Source: DASWHK01 sp036398215 (GTDB lineage: Bacteria; Acidobacteriota; UBA890). Taken from it: a DNA stretch of 8,883 nucleotides. The position numbers and the translations under genes are program-made. Below the pieces are notes generated by a model. It was not told the DNA's origin. It ran no database searches and was given only the letters and a program-made list of their open reading frames with translations. Location of the stretch: assembly GCA_036398215.1 (NCBI GenBank), contig DASWHK010000207.1:1-8883 (forward strand), given 5' to 3'. Below, in pieces: positions 1 to 6,018 of the stretch (within the stretch, counting starts at the first letter, position 1; every line of letters begins with the position of its first letter).

Positions 1-255
1 GAGCCCGTGACCTCGAGCTGCTGCGGCATGGCCGGGTCGTTCGGCTACGCCAAGGAGACCTACGAGGTCTCGATGCGCATGGCCGAATTTTCCTTGCTGC
101 CCGCGGTGCGCGCCGCCGCGCCGGGGGCCCTGATCGTCGCCGACGGCGTCTCGTGCCGCCAGCAGATCGCCCACGGCAGCGGCCGGACCGCCTATCACGC
201 CGTCCGCGTGCTCGACGCGGCGCTCGGCGGAAGCAGCGTCGAGAGCGCACCGTAA
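1..255 (+). CDS. FAD/Fe-S 2-hydroxyacid dehydrogenase, C-terminal end (partial)
   Basis: Only the last 84 residues are in the window; the gene begins upstream and ends at TAA 253-255. The visible part carries the cysteine-rich CCG motif (SSCCGMAGSFGY, about 8-19 residues into the fragment), then the typical continuation with LLPAVRAA, an IVADGVSCRQQI segment (another conserved Cys) and a short helical end. This pattern is characteristic of the C-terminal domain of fused FAD-binding/(Fe-S)-binding proteins such as the YdiJ-type D-2-hydroxyglutarate dehydrogenases, and also of GlpC/GlcF-type Fe-S subunits. These enzymes oxidise D-2-hydroxy acids and pass electrons through Fe-S centres towards quinone or cytochrome. 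Whether this protein is a fused form or a separate Fe-S subunit cannot be seen here. It lies 58 bases before the dioxygenase on the same strand, so the two may act in sequence (hydroxylate, then oxidise). The family call is firm and the substrate unknown. Confidence 0.82.
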   Translation, partial: EPVTSSCCGMAGSFGYAKETYEVSMRMAEFSLLPAVRAAAPGALIVADGVSCRQQIAHGSGRTAYHAVRVLDAALGGSSVESAP

Positions 256-287
256 CGGATTGCGGGCGCGGCCAGGTTTGCTCCAAA

Positions 288-294
288 CTAGCCG
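288..294 (+). promoter_or_regulatory. Candidate -10-like CTAGC element before the dioxygenase
   Basis: CTAGCCG lies in the 58-base gap between the oxidoreductase stop and the dioxygenase start, 26 bases before the ATG. CTAG is otherwise absent from the body of genes in this window, and similar CTAGC elements precede three other genes. I see no clear -35 box at 17-18 bases, so the promoter reading is tentative. Confidence 0.25.
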
Positions 295-313
295 GACAAC
301 GAGAAAGGGCGTC

Positions 314-1102
314 ATGCGCCTCACCGACGAACAGCTCGCACGCTATCACGAGGATGGCGTCCTGGTGCTGCCCGGCCTGTTCTCGGCCGCGGAGGTCGAG
401 GCGCTGCGCCGGCCGCTCGCGCGGCTGTTCGCCGAGGACGTGCCGCAGAACTTCCGCGAGAAGGAGTCCGGCGAGGTGCGCACCGCCATGGGCCTGCACC
501 TGCGCGACGAGACCTACGCCCGCGTGTCGCGCCACCCGCGGCTGGTCGAGCCCGCCTGGCAGATCCTGGGGGACGAGCGGCTCTACATCCAGCAGGACAA
601 GGTCAACGCCAAGTTCGCCTTCACCGGCGAGGTCTGGCAGTGGCACTACGACTTCGCCACCCACCACAACGAAGACGGCGTGCCCGAGCCCTTGGCGCTC
701 AATCTGCACATCCTGTTGGACGAAGTGAACGAGTTCAACGGGCCGCTGTGGTTCATCCGCGGCTCGCACAAACACGGGCCCGTGCCGGCGGCGCTCGATC
801 GGGCGACCACCAGCTATCCCCTCTGGTGCGTCGACCGGGAGGTCGTGGCGCGCCTGGTCGCCGACGGCGACATCCTCTCGGCCAAGGGGCCGCCGGGAAC
901 GGTGCTGATCTTCGGCGACCTGCTGGTGCACGGCTCGCCGCCCAACATGTCGCCCTGGCATCGGCGCATCTATTCGCTGATCCTGAACCCGGTCGCCAAT
1001 GCGTTCACCAAGACGACGCGCGGCGACCACCAGCACCATCGGGACCTGACGCCGGTCACCCCGCTCGCCGACGACTGCCTGGTCACGGACACGGCGGCCT
1101 GA
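314..1102 (+). CDS. PhyH-family Fe(II)/2-oxoglutarate dioxygenase, EctD-like
   Basis: The protein has 262 residues. The start ATG 314 has AAAGGG at 304-309 just before it; a TTG at 260 would give an 18-residue extension without similarity to the family. The N-terminus (MRLTDEQLARYHEDGVLVLP) is the typical PhyH opening helix and strand. The metal site is visible: H111-Y-D113 in WQWHYDF, distal H206 in LVHGSPPN, and R217 eleven residues later, the usual 2-oxoglutarate-binding arginine. Around the metal site, WHYDFATHHNEDGVP resembles the ectoine hydroxylase signature (W-H-S-D-F-E-T-W-H-x-E-D-G-M/L-P as I recall it) and also PhyH proteins that hydroxylate amino acids. It is shorter than typical EctD (about 300 residues), and no ectoine genes are present. 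It probably hydroxylates a small amino-acid-like compound using O2 and 2-oxoglutarate in the cytoplasm. It heads a run of catabolic genes, 26 bases before the BKACE gene. The exact substrate is unknown. Confidence 0.88.
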   Translation: MRLTDEQLARYHEDGVLVLPGLFSAAEVEALRRPLARLFAEDVPQNFREKESGEVRTAMGLHLRDETYARVSRHPRLVEPAWQILGDERLYIQQDKVNAKFAFTGEVWQWHYDFATHHNEDGVPEPLALNLHILLDEVNEFNGPLWFIRGSHKHGPVPAALDRATTSYPLWCVDREVVARLVADGDILSAKGPPGTVLIFGDLLVHGSPPNMSPWHRRIYSLILNPVANAFTKTTRGDHQHHRDLTPVTPLADDCLVTDTAA

Positions 1103-1128
1103 GCCCCCGACAGCAACGAAGGACAGCC

Positions 1129-2061
1129 ATGGCCACGCCTCGCAAAGTCATCATCACCTGCGCCGTCACCGGCTCGATCCACACGCCCTCCATGTCGCCC
1201 TACCTGCCGGTGACGCCGGACGAGATCGCCGAGGCCGCGATCGGCGCGGCGGAGGCCGGCGCCGCGATCCTCCACCTGCACGCCCGCGACCCCAAGGACG
1301 GCCGCCCGACCCAGGACCCGGCGGTCTTCATGAAGTTCCTTCCGCGCATCAAGCAAGCGACGGAAGCCGTTGTAAACATTACCACCGGCGGCGGCCCGAC
1401 CATGACGGTGGACGAGCGCATGCGCCCCGCGGCCGAGCTCAAGCCCGAGGTCGCCTCGCTGAACATGGGGTCGATGAACTTCGCCCTCTTCCCCATGCTG
1501 GGCCGCTTCAACGACTTCAAGCACGACTGGGAGCGCAAGCACCTGGAGGGCAGCCGAGACCTGGTGTTCAAGAACACCTTCAAGGACATCGAGAGGATCC
1601 TCGGCGCTTGCCGCGAGAACGCGACGCGATTCGAGTTCGAGTGCTACGACATCGCCCATCTCTACAACCTTGCCCACTTCCTCGACCGCGGCCTGGTGGA
1701 GCCGCCGCTGTTCGTGCAGTCGGTGTTCGGCATCCTCGGCGGCATCGGTACCCACCCGGAAGACCTCATGCACATGCGGCGCACGGCCGACCGCCTGTTC
1801 GGCGACCAGTACCGCTGGTCGATCCTCGGCGCCGGGCGCAACCAGGTCCCGCTCGCCACCATCGGCGCGGCAATGGGCGCCAACGTGCGCGTCGGGCTCG
1901 AGGACAACCTCTGGCTCGGCCCGGGCACGCTGGCGGAGTCCAACGCCCAGCAGGTGACCAAGATCCGCCAGGTGCTGGACGGCCTGTCGCTGGAGGTGGC
2001 GAGCCCGGCCGAGGCGCGCGACATGCTCTCGCTCAAGGGCGGCGACCAGGTCGGATTCTAG
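1129..2061 (+). CDS. Beta-keto acid cleavage enzyme (BKACE; 3-keto-5-aminohexanoate cleavage-like)
   Basis: The protein has 310 residues, about the usual length. ATG 1129 has AAGGA at 1119-1123, five bases upstream. Family members are Zn-dependent TIM barrels that condense a beta-keto acid with acetyl-CoA and split it to acetoacetate and an acyl-CoA shortened by two carbons. Visible landmarks are VIITCAVTGS at the first strand, the Zn histidines H49 and H51 in HLHARDP, the GTPTQD-like loop (GRPTQDP, 58-64), NITTGGG (83-89), SLNMGSMNF (110-118), and R254/E258-D259 in VRVGLEDN. E258 is the third Zn ligand, and the R and D match active-site residues of Kce. The glutamate that binds the substrate ammonium group in Kce (E14) appears to be replaced here (G-S-I at 15-17), so the natural substrate may not be 3-keto-5-aminohexanoate. 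Dehydrocarnitine or another beta-keto acid is possible. The deacetylase, acetyltransferase and aminotransferase follow it. The family is certain and the substrate open. Confidence 0.93.
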   Translation: MATPRKVIITCAVTGSIHTPSMSPYLPVTPDEIAEAAIGAAEAGAAILHLHARDPKDGRPTQDPAVFMKFLPRIKQATEAVVNITTGGGPTMTVDERMRPAAELKPEVASLNMGSMNFALFPMLGRFNDFKHDWERKHLEGSRDLVFKNTFKDIERILGACRENATRFEFECYDIAHLYNLAHFLDRGLVEPPLFVQSVFGILGGIGTHPEDLMHMRRTADRLFGDQYRWSILGAGRNQVPLATIGAAMGANVRVGLEDNLWLGPGTLAESNAQQVTKIRQVLDGLSLEVASPAEARDMLSLKGGDQVGF

Positions 2062-2079
2062 TAAGGGCGAGCCGCAGCC

Positions 2080-3108
2080 ATGAAGGTTGTGTTTCACGAG
2101 GACTCGCGCCTGCATCGCCCCAAATCCTTCCTGGTCAACGGCGCCATGCGGGACTGCCCGGAAGTGCCGGAGCGCGCCACGGTGCTGTGCGAGGCGGCCG
2201 GCACGGCGGGACACGAGATCGTGGCCCCGGACGACCACGGCCGCGGGCCGATCGCCGCGGTGCACACGCCCGAGTACCTCCAGTTCCTCGAGCACGTCCA
2301 CGGGCGCTGGCGGCGCATCGACGGCGCCTCGGAGGAGGTCCTGCCCAACGTCCATCCCGATCGCCGCGGCGCCGGCTATCCCCGGTCGGCGGTCGGCCAG
2401 GCGGGCTATCACATGGCGGACGTGTCGTGCCCGATCGGCACGGAGACCTGGCGCGCCGCCTACGCGAGCGCCCAGACGGCGATCGAGGGGGCTTGTCTGC
2501 TGCTGGCCGGCGACAGTGTCGCCTACGCCCTCTGCCGGCCGCCGGGCCACCACGCCTTCCGCGACCTGGCCGGCGGCTTCTGCTACCTCAACAACACGGC
2601 GGTCGCGGCCCAGGTGCTGCGCGACGCGACGAAGCGTGTCGCGGTGCTCGACGTCGACCTGCATCACGGCAATGGGACGCAGGGCATCTTCTACGCCCGC
2701 GGCGACGTGCTGACGGTCTCGCTCCACGCCGACCCGGCCCGCTTCTACCCCTTCTTCTGGGGTCACGCGGGCGAACGCGGCGAGGGCCCCGGCCTCGGCT
2801 GCAACCTCAACCTGCCGCTGCCGCGCGGCAGCGGCGACGCGGTCTTCCTCGAGGCGCTCGCGGCGGCGCTCGCCCGCATCCGCGCCCACGCCCCCGACGC
2901 CCTGGTGGTCGCCCTCGGCCTCGATGCCTCGGAGGCCGACCCCTTCGGCGGCCTCGCCGTCACCACCGACGGCTTCGCCCGCATCGCCGAGGCGATCGCC
3001 GGCCTCCGTCTGCCGAGCCTTCTGGTGCAGGAAGGCGGCTATCTGTCGGACCGGCTGGGCGCCAACCTGGCGGCCTTCCTCGGCGCGTTCGAGGCGGCTG
3101 CCCCGTGA
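2080..3108 (+). CDS. Histone-deacetylase-fold amidohydrolase, acetylpolyamine amidohydrolase-like
   Basis: The protein has 342 residues, practically the length of Mycoplana acetylpolyamine amidohydrolase (APAH). ATG 2080 follows the BKACE stop by 18 bases, with AAGGG at 2063-2067 as a rather distant ribosome site. The HDAC active site is complete: catalytic pair H157/H158 in RPPGHH, Zn ligands D193 and H195 in DVDLHHGNGT, D282 in LGLDASEADP, and Y321 in EGGY. The positions track APAH to within one or two residues, and the N-terminus (VVFHEDSRLHRPKSFLVNG) is also APAH-like. These enzymes remove acetyl groups from N-acetylated amines in the cytoplasm. Aligned with APAH from memory, the two acidic residues that favour cationic polyamines (E106, E117) fall on V105 and S116, so a less cationic substrate is likely. 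The downstream SSAT-like acetyltransferase overlaps by four bases and would catalyse the opposite reaction. Fold and chemistry are secure; the substrate is inferred. Confidence 0.9.
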   Translation: MKVVFHEDSRLHRPKSFLVNGAMRDCPEVPERATVLCEAAGTAGHEIVAPDDHGRGPIAAVHTPEYLQFLEHVHGRWRRIDGASEEVLPNVHPDRRGAGYPRSAVGQAGYHMADVSCPIGTETWRAAYASAQTAIEGACLLLAGDSVAYALCRPPGHHAFRDLAGGFCYLNNTAVAAQVLRDATKRVAVLDVDLHHGNGTQGIFYARGDVLTVSLHADPARFYPFFWGHAGERGEGPGLGCNLNLPLPRGSGDAVFLEALAAALARIRAHAPDALVVALGLDASEADPFGGLAVTTDGFARIAEAIAGLRLPSLLVQEGGYLSDRLGANLAAFLGAFEAAAP

Positions 3109-3599
3109 GCGAGGTTTCGGCGAGCGGCGTCCTCCTCCGCCCGGCGCGCAAAGCCGACGCCGAGCTGGTGTTCGCCATGCTGCGCGCTTTGGCGGTGGCG
3201 GTCGGCGACGCCGAGGCCTTCGCCGCGACCGTCGAGGACGTGCGGCGCGACGGCTTCGGCCCCGCGCCGCGCTACGAGACCCTGATCGCCGAGCTGGACG
3301 GCCGGCCGGTCGGCCTGCTCACCCTGTTCGCCACCTATTCGACCTACAAGGGCCGGCCCTGCCTGCACGTGAACGACCTCTACGTGGCGCCCGAGACCCG
3401 CGGCCGGGGCGTTGGCCGGCGGCTGATGGCCCGCGCCTGCCGCCTCGCGCGCGAGCGCGGGTGCTGCCGGGTCGAGCTCAAGGTGCTCGACAACAACGAG
3501 GCGCGCGATTTCTACGAGACGATCGGCATGGGCGCCACCGCCGAGGTCGCCTACAGCGTCGAGGACCAGGCGCTCGCGGATCTGGCGGGCGAGGACTGA
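3105..3599 (+). CDS. GNAT N-acetyltransferase, spermidine/spermine acetyltransferase (SSAT)-like
   Basis: The protein has 164 residues, close to the 171 of human SSAT. It starts at GTG 3105, which overlaps the deacetylase stop (GTGA), with GAGG at 3091-3094; this arrangement predicts translational coupling. The sequence begins VSEVSASGVLLRPARKADAE, a normal GNAT first strand. The SSAT-type segment is visible: GLLTLFATYSTYKGRPCLHV (70-89), then DLYVAPETRGRGVGRRLM (91-108) with the acetyl-CoA pyrophosphate loop R99-G-R-G-V-G-R, and NNEARDFYETIGM (130-142) with Y137 in the position of the SSAT general acid Y140. The LED of SSAT reads VND here, so the catalytic E92 appears to be N90. SSAT relatives acetylate polyamines or the side-chain amine of thialysine/lysine analogues. 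Paired with the upstream deacetylase it implies handling of an N-acetylated amine. The family is firm; the substrate is a guess from similarity and context. Confidence 0.87.
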   Translation: MSEVSASGVLLRPARKADAELVFAMLRALAVAVGDAEAFAATVEDVRRDGFGPAPRYETLIAELDGRPVGLLTLFATYSTYKGRPCLHVNDLYVAPETRGRGVGRRLMARACRLARERGCCRVELKVLDNNEARDFYETIGMGATAEVAYSVEDQALADLAGED

Positions 3600-3606
3600 C
3601 GGCGGA

Positions 3607-3636
3607 TTGCCAAGGCTCGGTGCGCCAGCCTAGCAT
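3607..3636 (+). promoter_or_regulatory. Candidate promoter before the aminotransferase gene
   Basis: The 70-base gap after the acetyltransferase holds TTGCCA (3607-3612) and TAGCAT (3631-3636) separated by 18 bases, a reasonable sigma-70-type arrangement. The -10 candidate contains one of the CTAGC elements that recur before genes in this window. The ATG lies 34 bases after it. If real, the aminotransferase could be transcribed separately from the upstream genes. Confidence 0.35.
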
Positions 3637-3669
3637 GGCGGCCCAAAAGATAATCGGAGAGAGAGCCCC

Positions 3670-4620
3670 ATGAGCGCGCGCCCCAACGAACGCACCGTCT
3701 ACCTGAACGGCGAGTTCATGCCGGAGAGCCGGGCCCTCATCCCTTACCGGGACCGCGGCTTCTACTTCGGCGACGGCTGCTTCGACATCACCCGCAGCTT
3801 CAACCACAAGCTCTTCTTCCTGGAGGAGCACGTCGCGCGGCTTTACCGCTCGCTCAAGTACCTGCGCATCGACCCCGGCCTGTCGCCGGCGGAGATCAGC
3901 CGCATCACCGAAGAGGTGTTCGAACGCAACAAGCCGCTGCTCGGGCCCGACGAGGACTACTGGGTCGGCCAGCGCATCACGCGCGGCGCCATCGAGGTCG
4001 CCGGCGAGGCGCCGGAGCGTCCCGGCGCCACGGTGGTGGTCGAATGCATGCCCCTGCCGCTCAAGGCGCGGGCCCACATGTTCCGCGACGGCGCGCGCGC
4101 GATCACCCCCTCGATCCGGCGCACGCCGCCGGAGGTGCTGAGCCCGCGGGTCAAGACCCTCAACTACCTGAACCTGATTGTCGCCGACCAGGAGGTCCAC
4201 GCCCGCGATCCCGACGCCTGGGCGATCCTGCTCGACATGAACGGCAACCTCTGCGAGGGCCTGGGCAGCAACATCTTCGTGGTCAAGGACGGCGTGCTGA
4301 TGACCCCCTCGGAGCGCACCGTGCTGCCCGGCGTGAGCCGGCAGAAGGCGATGGACTTCGCGCGCGCCGCCGGCGTGCCGGTGAAGGAATGCGACATCGA
4401 TCTCTACGACGCCTATGCGGCCGACGAGGCCTTCATCACCTCGACCAGCCTCTGCGTCTGCCCGCTCGCCGAGATCAACGGGGTCAGGATCGGCGCGAAC
4501 GCCCGGGACGCCAGCGCTCGGGGCACGCCGTTCGGGCCGGTGACGCGCGCCATCGTCGACGCCTACGCGGCCCACGTCGACTGCGACTTTGTTGGCCAGT
4601 ACCTGGCGCACCTGGACTGA
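3670..4620 (+). CDS. Fold-type IV PLP aminotransferase (BCAT/D-amino acid/(R)-amine transaminase group)
   Basis: The protein has 316 residues. ATG 3670 has GGAGA at 3656-3660. Class IV features appear in order: YLNGEFMPES (11-20), YRDRGFYFGDGCFDITRSF (26-44), LEEHVARLYRSLKYLRI (51-67), catalytic lysine K162 in SPRVKTLNYLN, E196 in CEGLGSNIF, which binds the pyridine nitrogen of PLP, and the phosphate-binding GVSR at 221-224. The enzyme would exchange an amino group between a donor and a keto acid or ketone. The substrate-facing strand (QRITRGAIEVAGEAPE, 101-116) lacks the R-x-H carboxylate trap of D-amino acid transaminase, and the FDITRSFN segment recalls (R)-selective amine transaminases more than classical BCAT. 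An amine or beta-amino acid donor is therefore possible. It closes the catabolic run and converges with the MFS gene after 15 bases. The superfamily is certain and the subgroup uncertain. Confidence 0.9.
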   Translation: MSARPNERTVYLNGEFMPESRALIPYRDRGFYFGDGCFDITRSFNHKLFFLEEHVARLYRSLKYLRIDPGLSPAEISRITEEVFERNKPLLGPDEDYWVGQRITRGAIEVAGEAPERPGATVVVECMPLPLKARAHMFRDGARAITPSIRRTPPEVLSPRVKTLNYLNLIVADQEVHARDPDAWAILLDMNGNLCEGLGSNIFVVKDGVLMTPSERTVLPGVSRQKAMDFARAAGVPVKECDIDLYDAYAADEAFITSTSLCVCPLAEINGVRIGANARDASARGTPFGPVTRAIVDAYAAHVDCDFVGQYLAHLD

Positions 4621-4635
4621 CGTCGAACCGGTCGC

Positions 4636-5802
4636 TCAGCGCCGGCGGGTCTGCCACCGCCGAAACAGCGTGATCAGCAGGACCAGCGCCGTGACCGCGG
4701 CGAGCGTGCCCGGGAAGCCGTCCGGGTCCCAGATGTCCATGGCGGTGCCGGAGAGGAACGGGCCGACCAGGATCCCGAAGCCCCACAGCAGGCCGAAGGA
4801 GGCATTGGCGGTCATCAGGTCGGGCCCGCGAAAGCGCTCGCCGACCAGCGTCATGGCGACGATGTAGGTGCCCGAGAAGAGGCCGATCCAGAGCCCCAGG
4901 CCGAGCCACATGAGCGGGACGCCGAGCGACACGATCCCGGGCAGCAGCAGCGCGCCGGCGAGGCCGGCCAGCATCATCAGGACCAGCAGCAGATAGCGGT
5001 TCATATGGTCGGCCAGCCAGCCGATCGGCAGCTGGAAGGCGAGCGCGCCGACGTAGCACGCGGTCAGCATGGCCGCCGCCGCGCTTTGCGTCAGTCCGCT
5101 GCGCACGCCGTAGACCGGCAGCAGCGCGCCCATCGACATCTCCTTGAAGGCGGAGAGAAACACCGCCGCCACCAGGGTTGGCGCCACCAGGAAGAAGGAC
5201 AGCACGCCGAACGAGGAGCGGCCGTGGATCATCGGCGACAGGCCGCTCGACCAGAGGAGCGGCACGCCGGCCGCCGCCATCACCGCCGCCGCCGCCAGGA
5301 ACGGCAGCCAGCCCTCGGTTCCGGTGATCGCGATCATCAGCGGCCCGAGGGCGAAGCTGCCCGCCAGCACCGCGCCGTAGATCGCCAGCACGCGCCCGCG
5401 CGAGCGCTCATCGGCCACCGCGTTGATCCAGGTCTCGCTGGCGACGAACAGGCCGTTGACCGCCGCGCCCATCAGTCCTCGCAACACGAACCAGGCGATC
5501 AGGTGGTCGAACAGCGGCATGAGCAGCGTGAGCGCCATCTGCAGGACGATGCAGCCGAACAGGAACCGCCTGAGGCCGAACCGCGCCACGACGTAAGGCA
5601 GGAACGGGTTGGTCGCGATCAGCGCCAGGGCCGGCGCCGAGGCCATGGCGCCGATCGTCGTCCGGTCGACGCCGCGCCCCTCGAGGATCAGCGAGATCAG
5701 CGGCGACATGACGGCGACGGTGATGCCGAACACCGCGCAGCAGGAGATCGCCGCCGCCAGGCTCTGGCGGCGCTCGCTCGCAGAAAGCGGGACGGCGTCC
5801 AA
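4636..5802 (-). CDS. MFS transporter, YcaD-like
   Basis: The protein has 388 residues and about 12 predicted membrane segments; it belongs in the inner membrane. It starts at TTG 5802, supported by a strong GGGGGGAG site nine bases upstream; no ATG or GTG is available before the first membrane helix (about residues 15-40). Loop and motif evidence includes R-F-G-L-R-R-F-L (74-81) after TM2, matching the MFS motif A region, and FVASETWINAVADERSRGRVLAIYG in TM4/5, the E-S/T-W-x-N pattern typical of YcaD-type carriers. The central loop is short (SPMIHGRSS), and a second-half motif GWLADHMNRY is present. The substrate is unknown. The gene is divergent from the EamA gene and convergent with the aminotransferase. 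It may serve uptake for the catabolic cluster or be unrelated. Confidence 0.88.
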   Translation of the reverse strand: MDAVPLSASERRQSLAAAISCCAVFGITVAVMSPLISLILEGRGVDRTTIGAMASAPALALIATNPFLPYVVARFGLRRFLFGCIVLQMALTLLMPLFDHLIAWFVLRGLMGAAVNGLFVASETWINAVADERSRGRVLAIYGAVLAGSFALGPLMIAITGTEGWLPFLAAAAVMAAAGVPLLWSSGLSPMIHGRSSFGVLSFFLVAPTLVAAVFLSAFKEMSMGALLPVYGVRSGLTQSAAAAMLTACYVGALAFQLPIGWLADHMNRYLLLVLMMLAGLAGALLLPGIVSLGVPLMWLGLGLWIGLFSGTYIVAMTLVGERFRGPDLMTANASFGLLWGFGILVGPFLSGTAMDIWDPDGFPGTLAAVTALVLLITLFRRWQTRRR

Positions 5803-5811
5803 GTCGACGGG

Positions 5812-5819
5812 CTCCCCCC
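5812..5819 (-). promoter_or_regulatory. Ribosome binding site fixing the TTG start of the MFS gene
   Basis: On the - strand GGGGGGAG stands nine bases before TTG 5802. It is the only good start signal before the first membrane helix, which is why the unusual TTG is chosen. Confidence 0.6.
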
Positions 5820-5858
5820 AGAAGAGAAAACGGCGGACCCAAGGCCCGCGAGTTCACC

Positions 5859-5887
5859 CTTTAGCCGGTCCGGGCCCATTGTTCCAA
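5859..5887 (-). promoter_or_regulatory. Candidate promoter for the MFS gene
   Basis: Reading the - strand, TTGGAA (5887-5882) and CTAAAG (5864-5859) are separated by 17 bases and lie about 57 bases before the TTG start. The -35 match is fair and the -10 weak, so this is only a candidate in the 216-base divergent region 5803-6018. Confidence 0.28.
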
Positions 5888-5971
5888 GGATTCGTGATGG
5901 AACCGGCCTTCGACCCGCGACACGCCGCGACGAGTCCGGCATTTCCGGCTGGCCGCGGCCCGCGATCTCGA

Positions 5972-5978
5972 CTAGCGT
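5972..5978 (+). promoter_or_regulatory. Candidate CTAGC promoter element before the EamA gene
   Basis: CTAGCGT lies 47 bases before ATG 6019 in the divergent region. It resembles the elements at 288, 3630 and 6981. No convincing -35 box was found at the usual distance. Confidence 0.25.
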
Positions 5979-5986
5979 GGCGGCGG

Positions 5987-6007
5987 GGCCCGGCCGGTCG
6001 CCGGGCC
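5987..6007 (+). promoter_or_regulatory. GC-only inverted repeat in the EamA leader
   Basis: GGCCCGG (5987-5993) and CCGGGCC (6001-6007) form a perfect seven-base stem with a seven-base loop, ending 11 bases before ATG 6019. It lies between the candidate -10 element and the start, so in RNA it would sit next to or over the ribosome landing zone. A regulatory role is possible; chance in GC-rich DNA is equally possible. Confidence 0.35.
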
Positions 6008-6018
6008 TACTGCCTGAC

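Noticed and set aside
260..313. TTG 260 as start of the dioxygenase
   Set aside because: It adds 18 residues not typical for PhyH, has no ribosome site, and would run through the candidate promoter element; ATG 314 has AAAGGG in front.
640..1128. Possible longer N-terminus for BKACE
   Set aside because: This stretch is another frame of the dioxygenase gene; the family N-terminus and a good ribosome site coincide with ATG 1129.
970..2889. Very long open frame (639 codons) on the - strand
   Set aside because: It lies antisense to the dioxygenase, BKACE and deacetylase genes, which have complete active sites; the translation is Arg/Ala/Val/His-rich without a recognisable fold, a usual artefact of GC-rich DNA.
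1608..3104. Long + strand frame joined to the acetyltransferase
   Set aside because: It is a shifted frame over BKACE and the deacetylase; only the part from GTG 3105 has GNAT sequence.
2080..3108. True histone deacetylase or acetoin utilisation AcuC
   Set aside because: The length, N-terminus and residue spacing follow acetylpolyamine amidohydrolase more closely than AcuC, and no acetoin genes are present.
4621..4661. Terminator between the aminotransferase and MFS genes
   Set aside because: Only a bulged GGCGG/CCGCC pairing inside the MFS coding end is seen; it has no convincing stem in the 15-base gap and no T-run.
5005..6018. Upstream extension of the EamA frame
   Set aside because: The frame stays open but runs antisense to the well-supported MFS gene and has a low-complexity Arg/Gln/His composition; the protein begins at 6019 or 6043.
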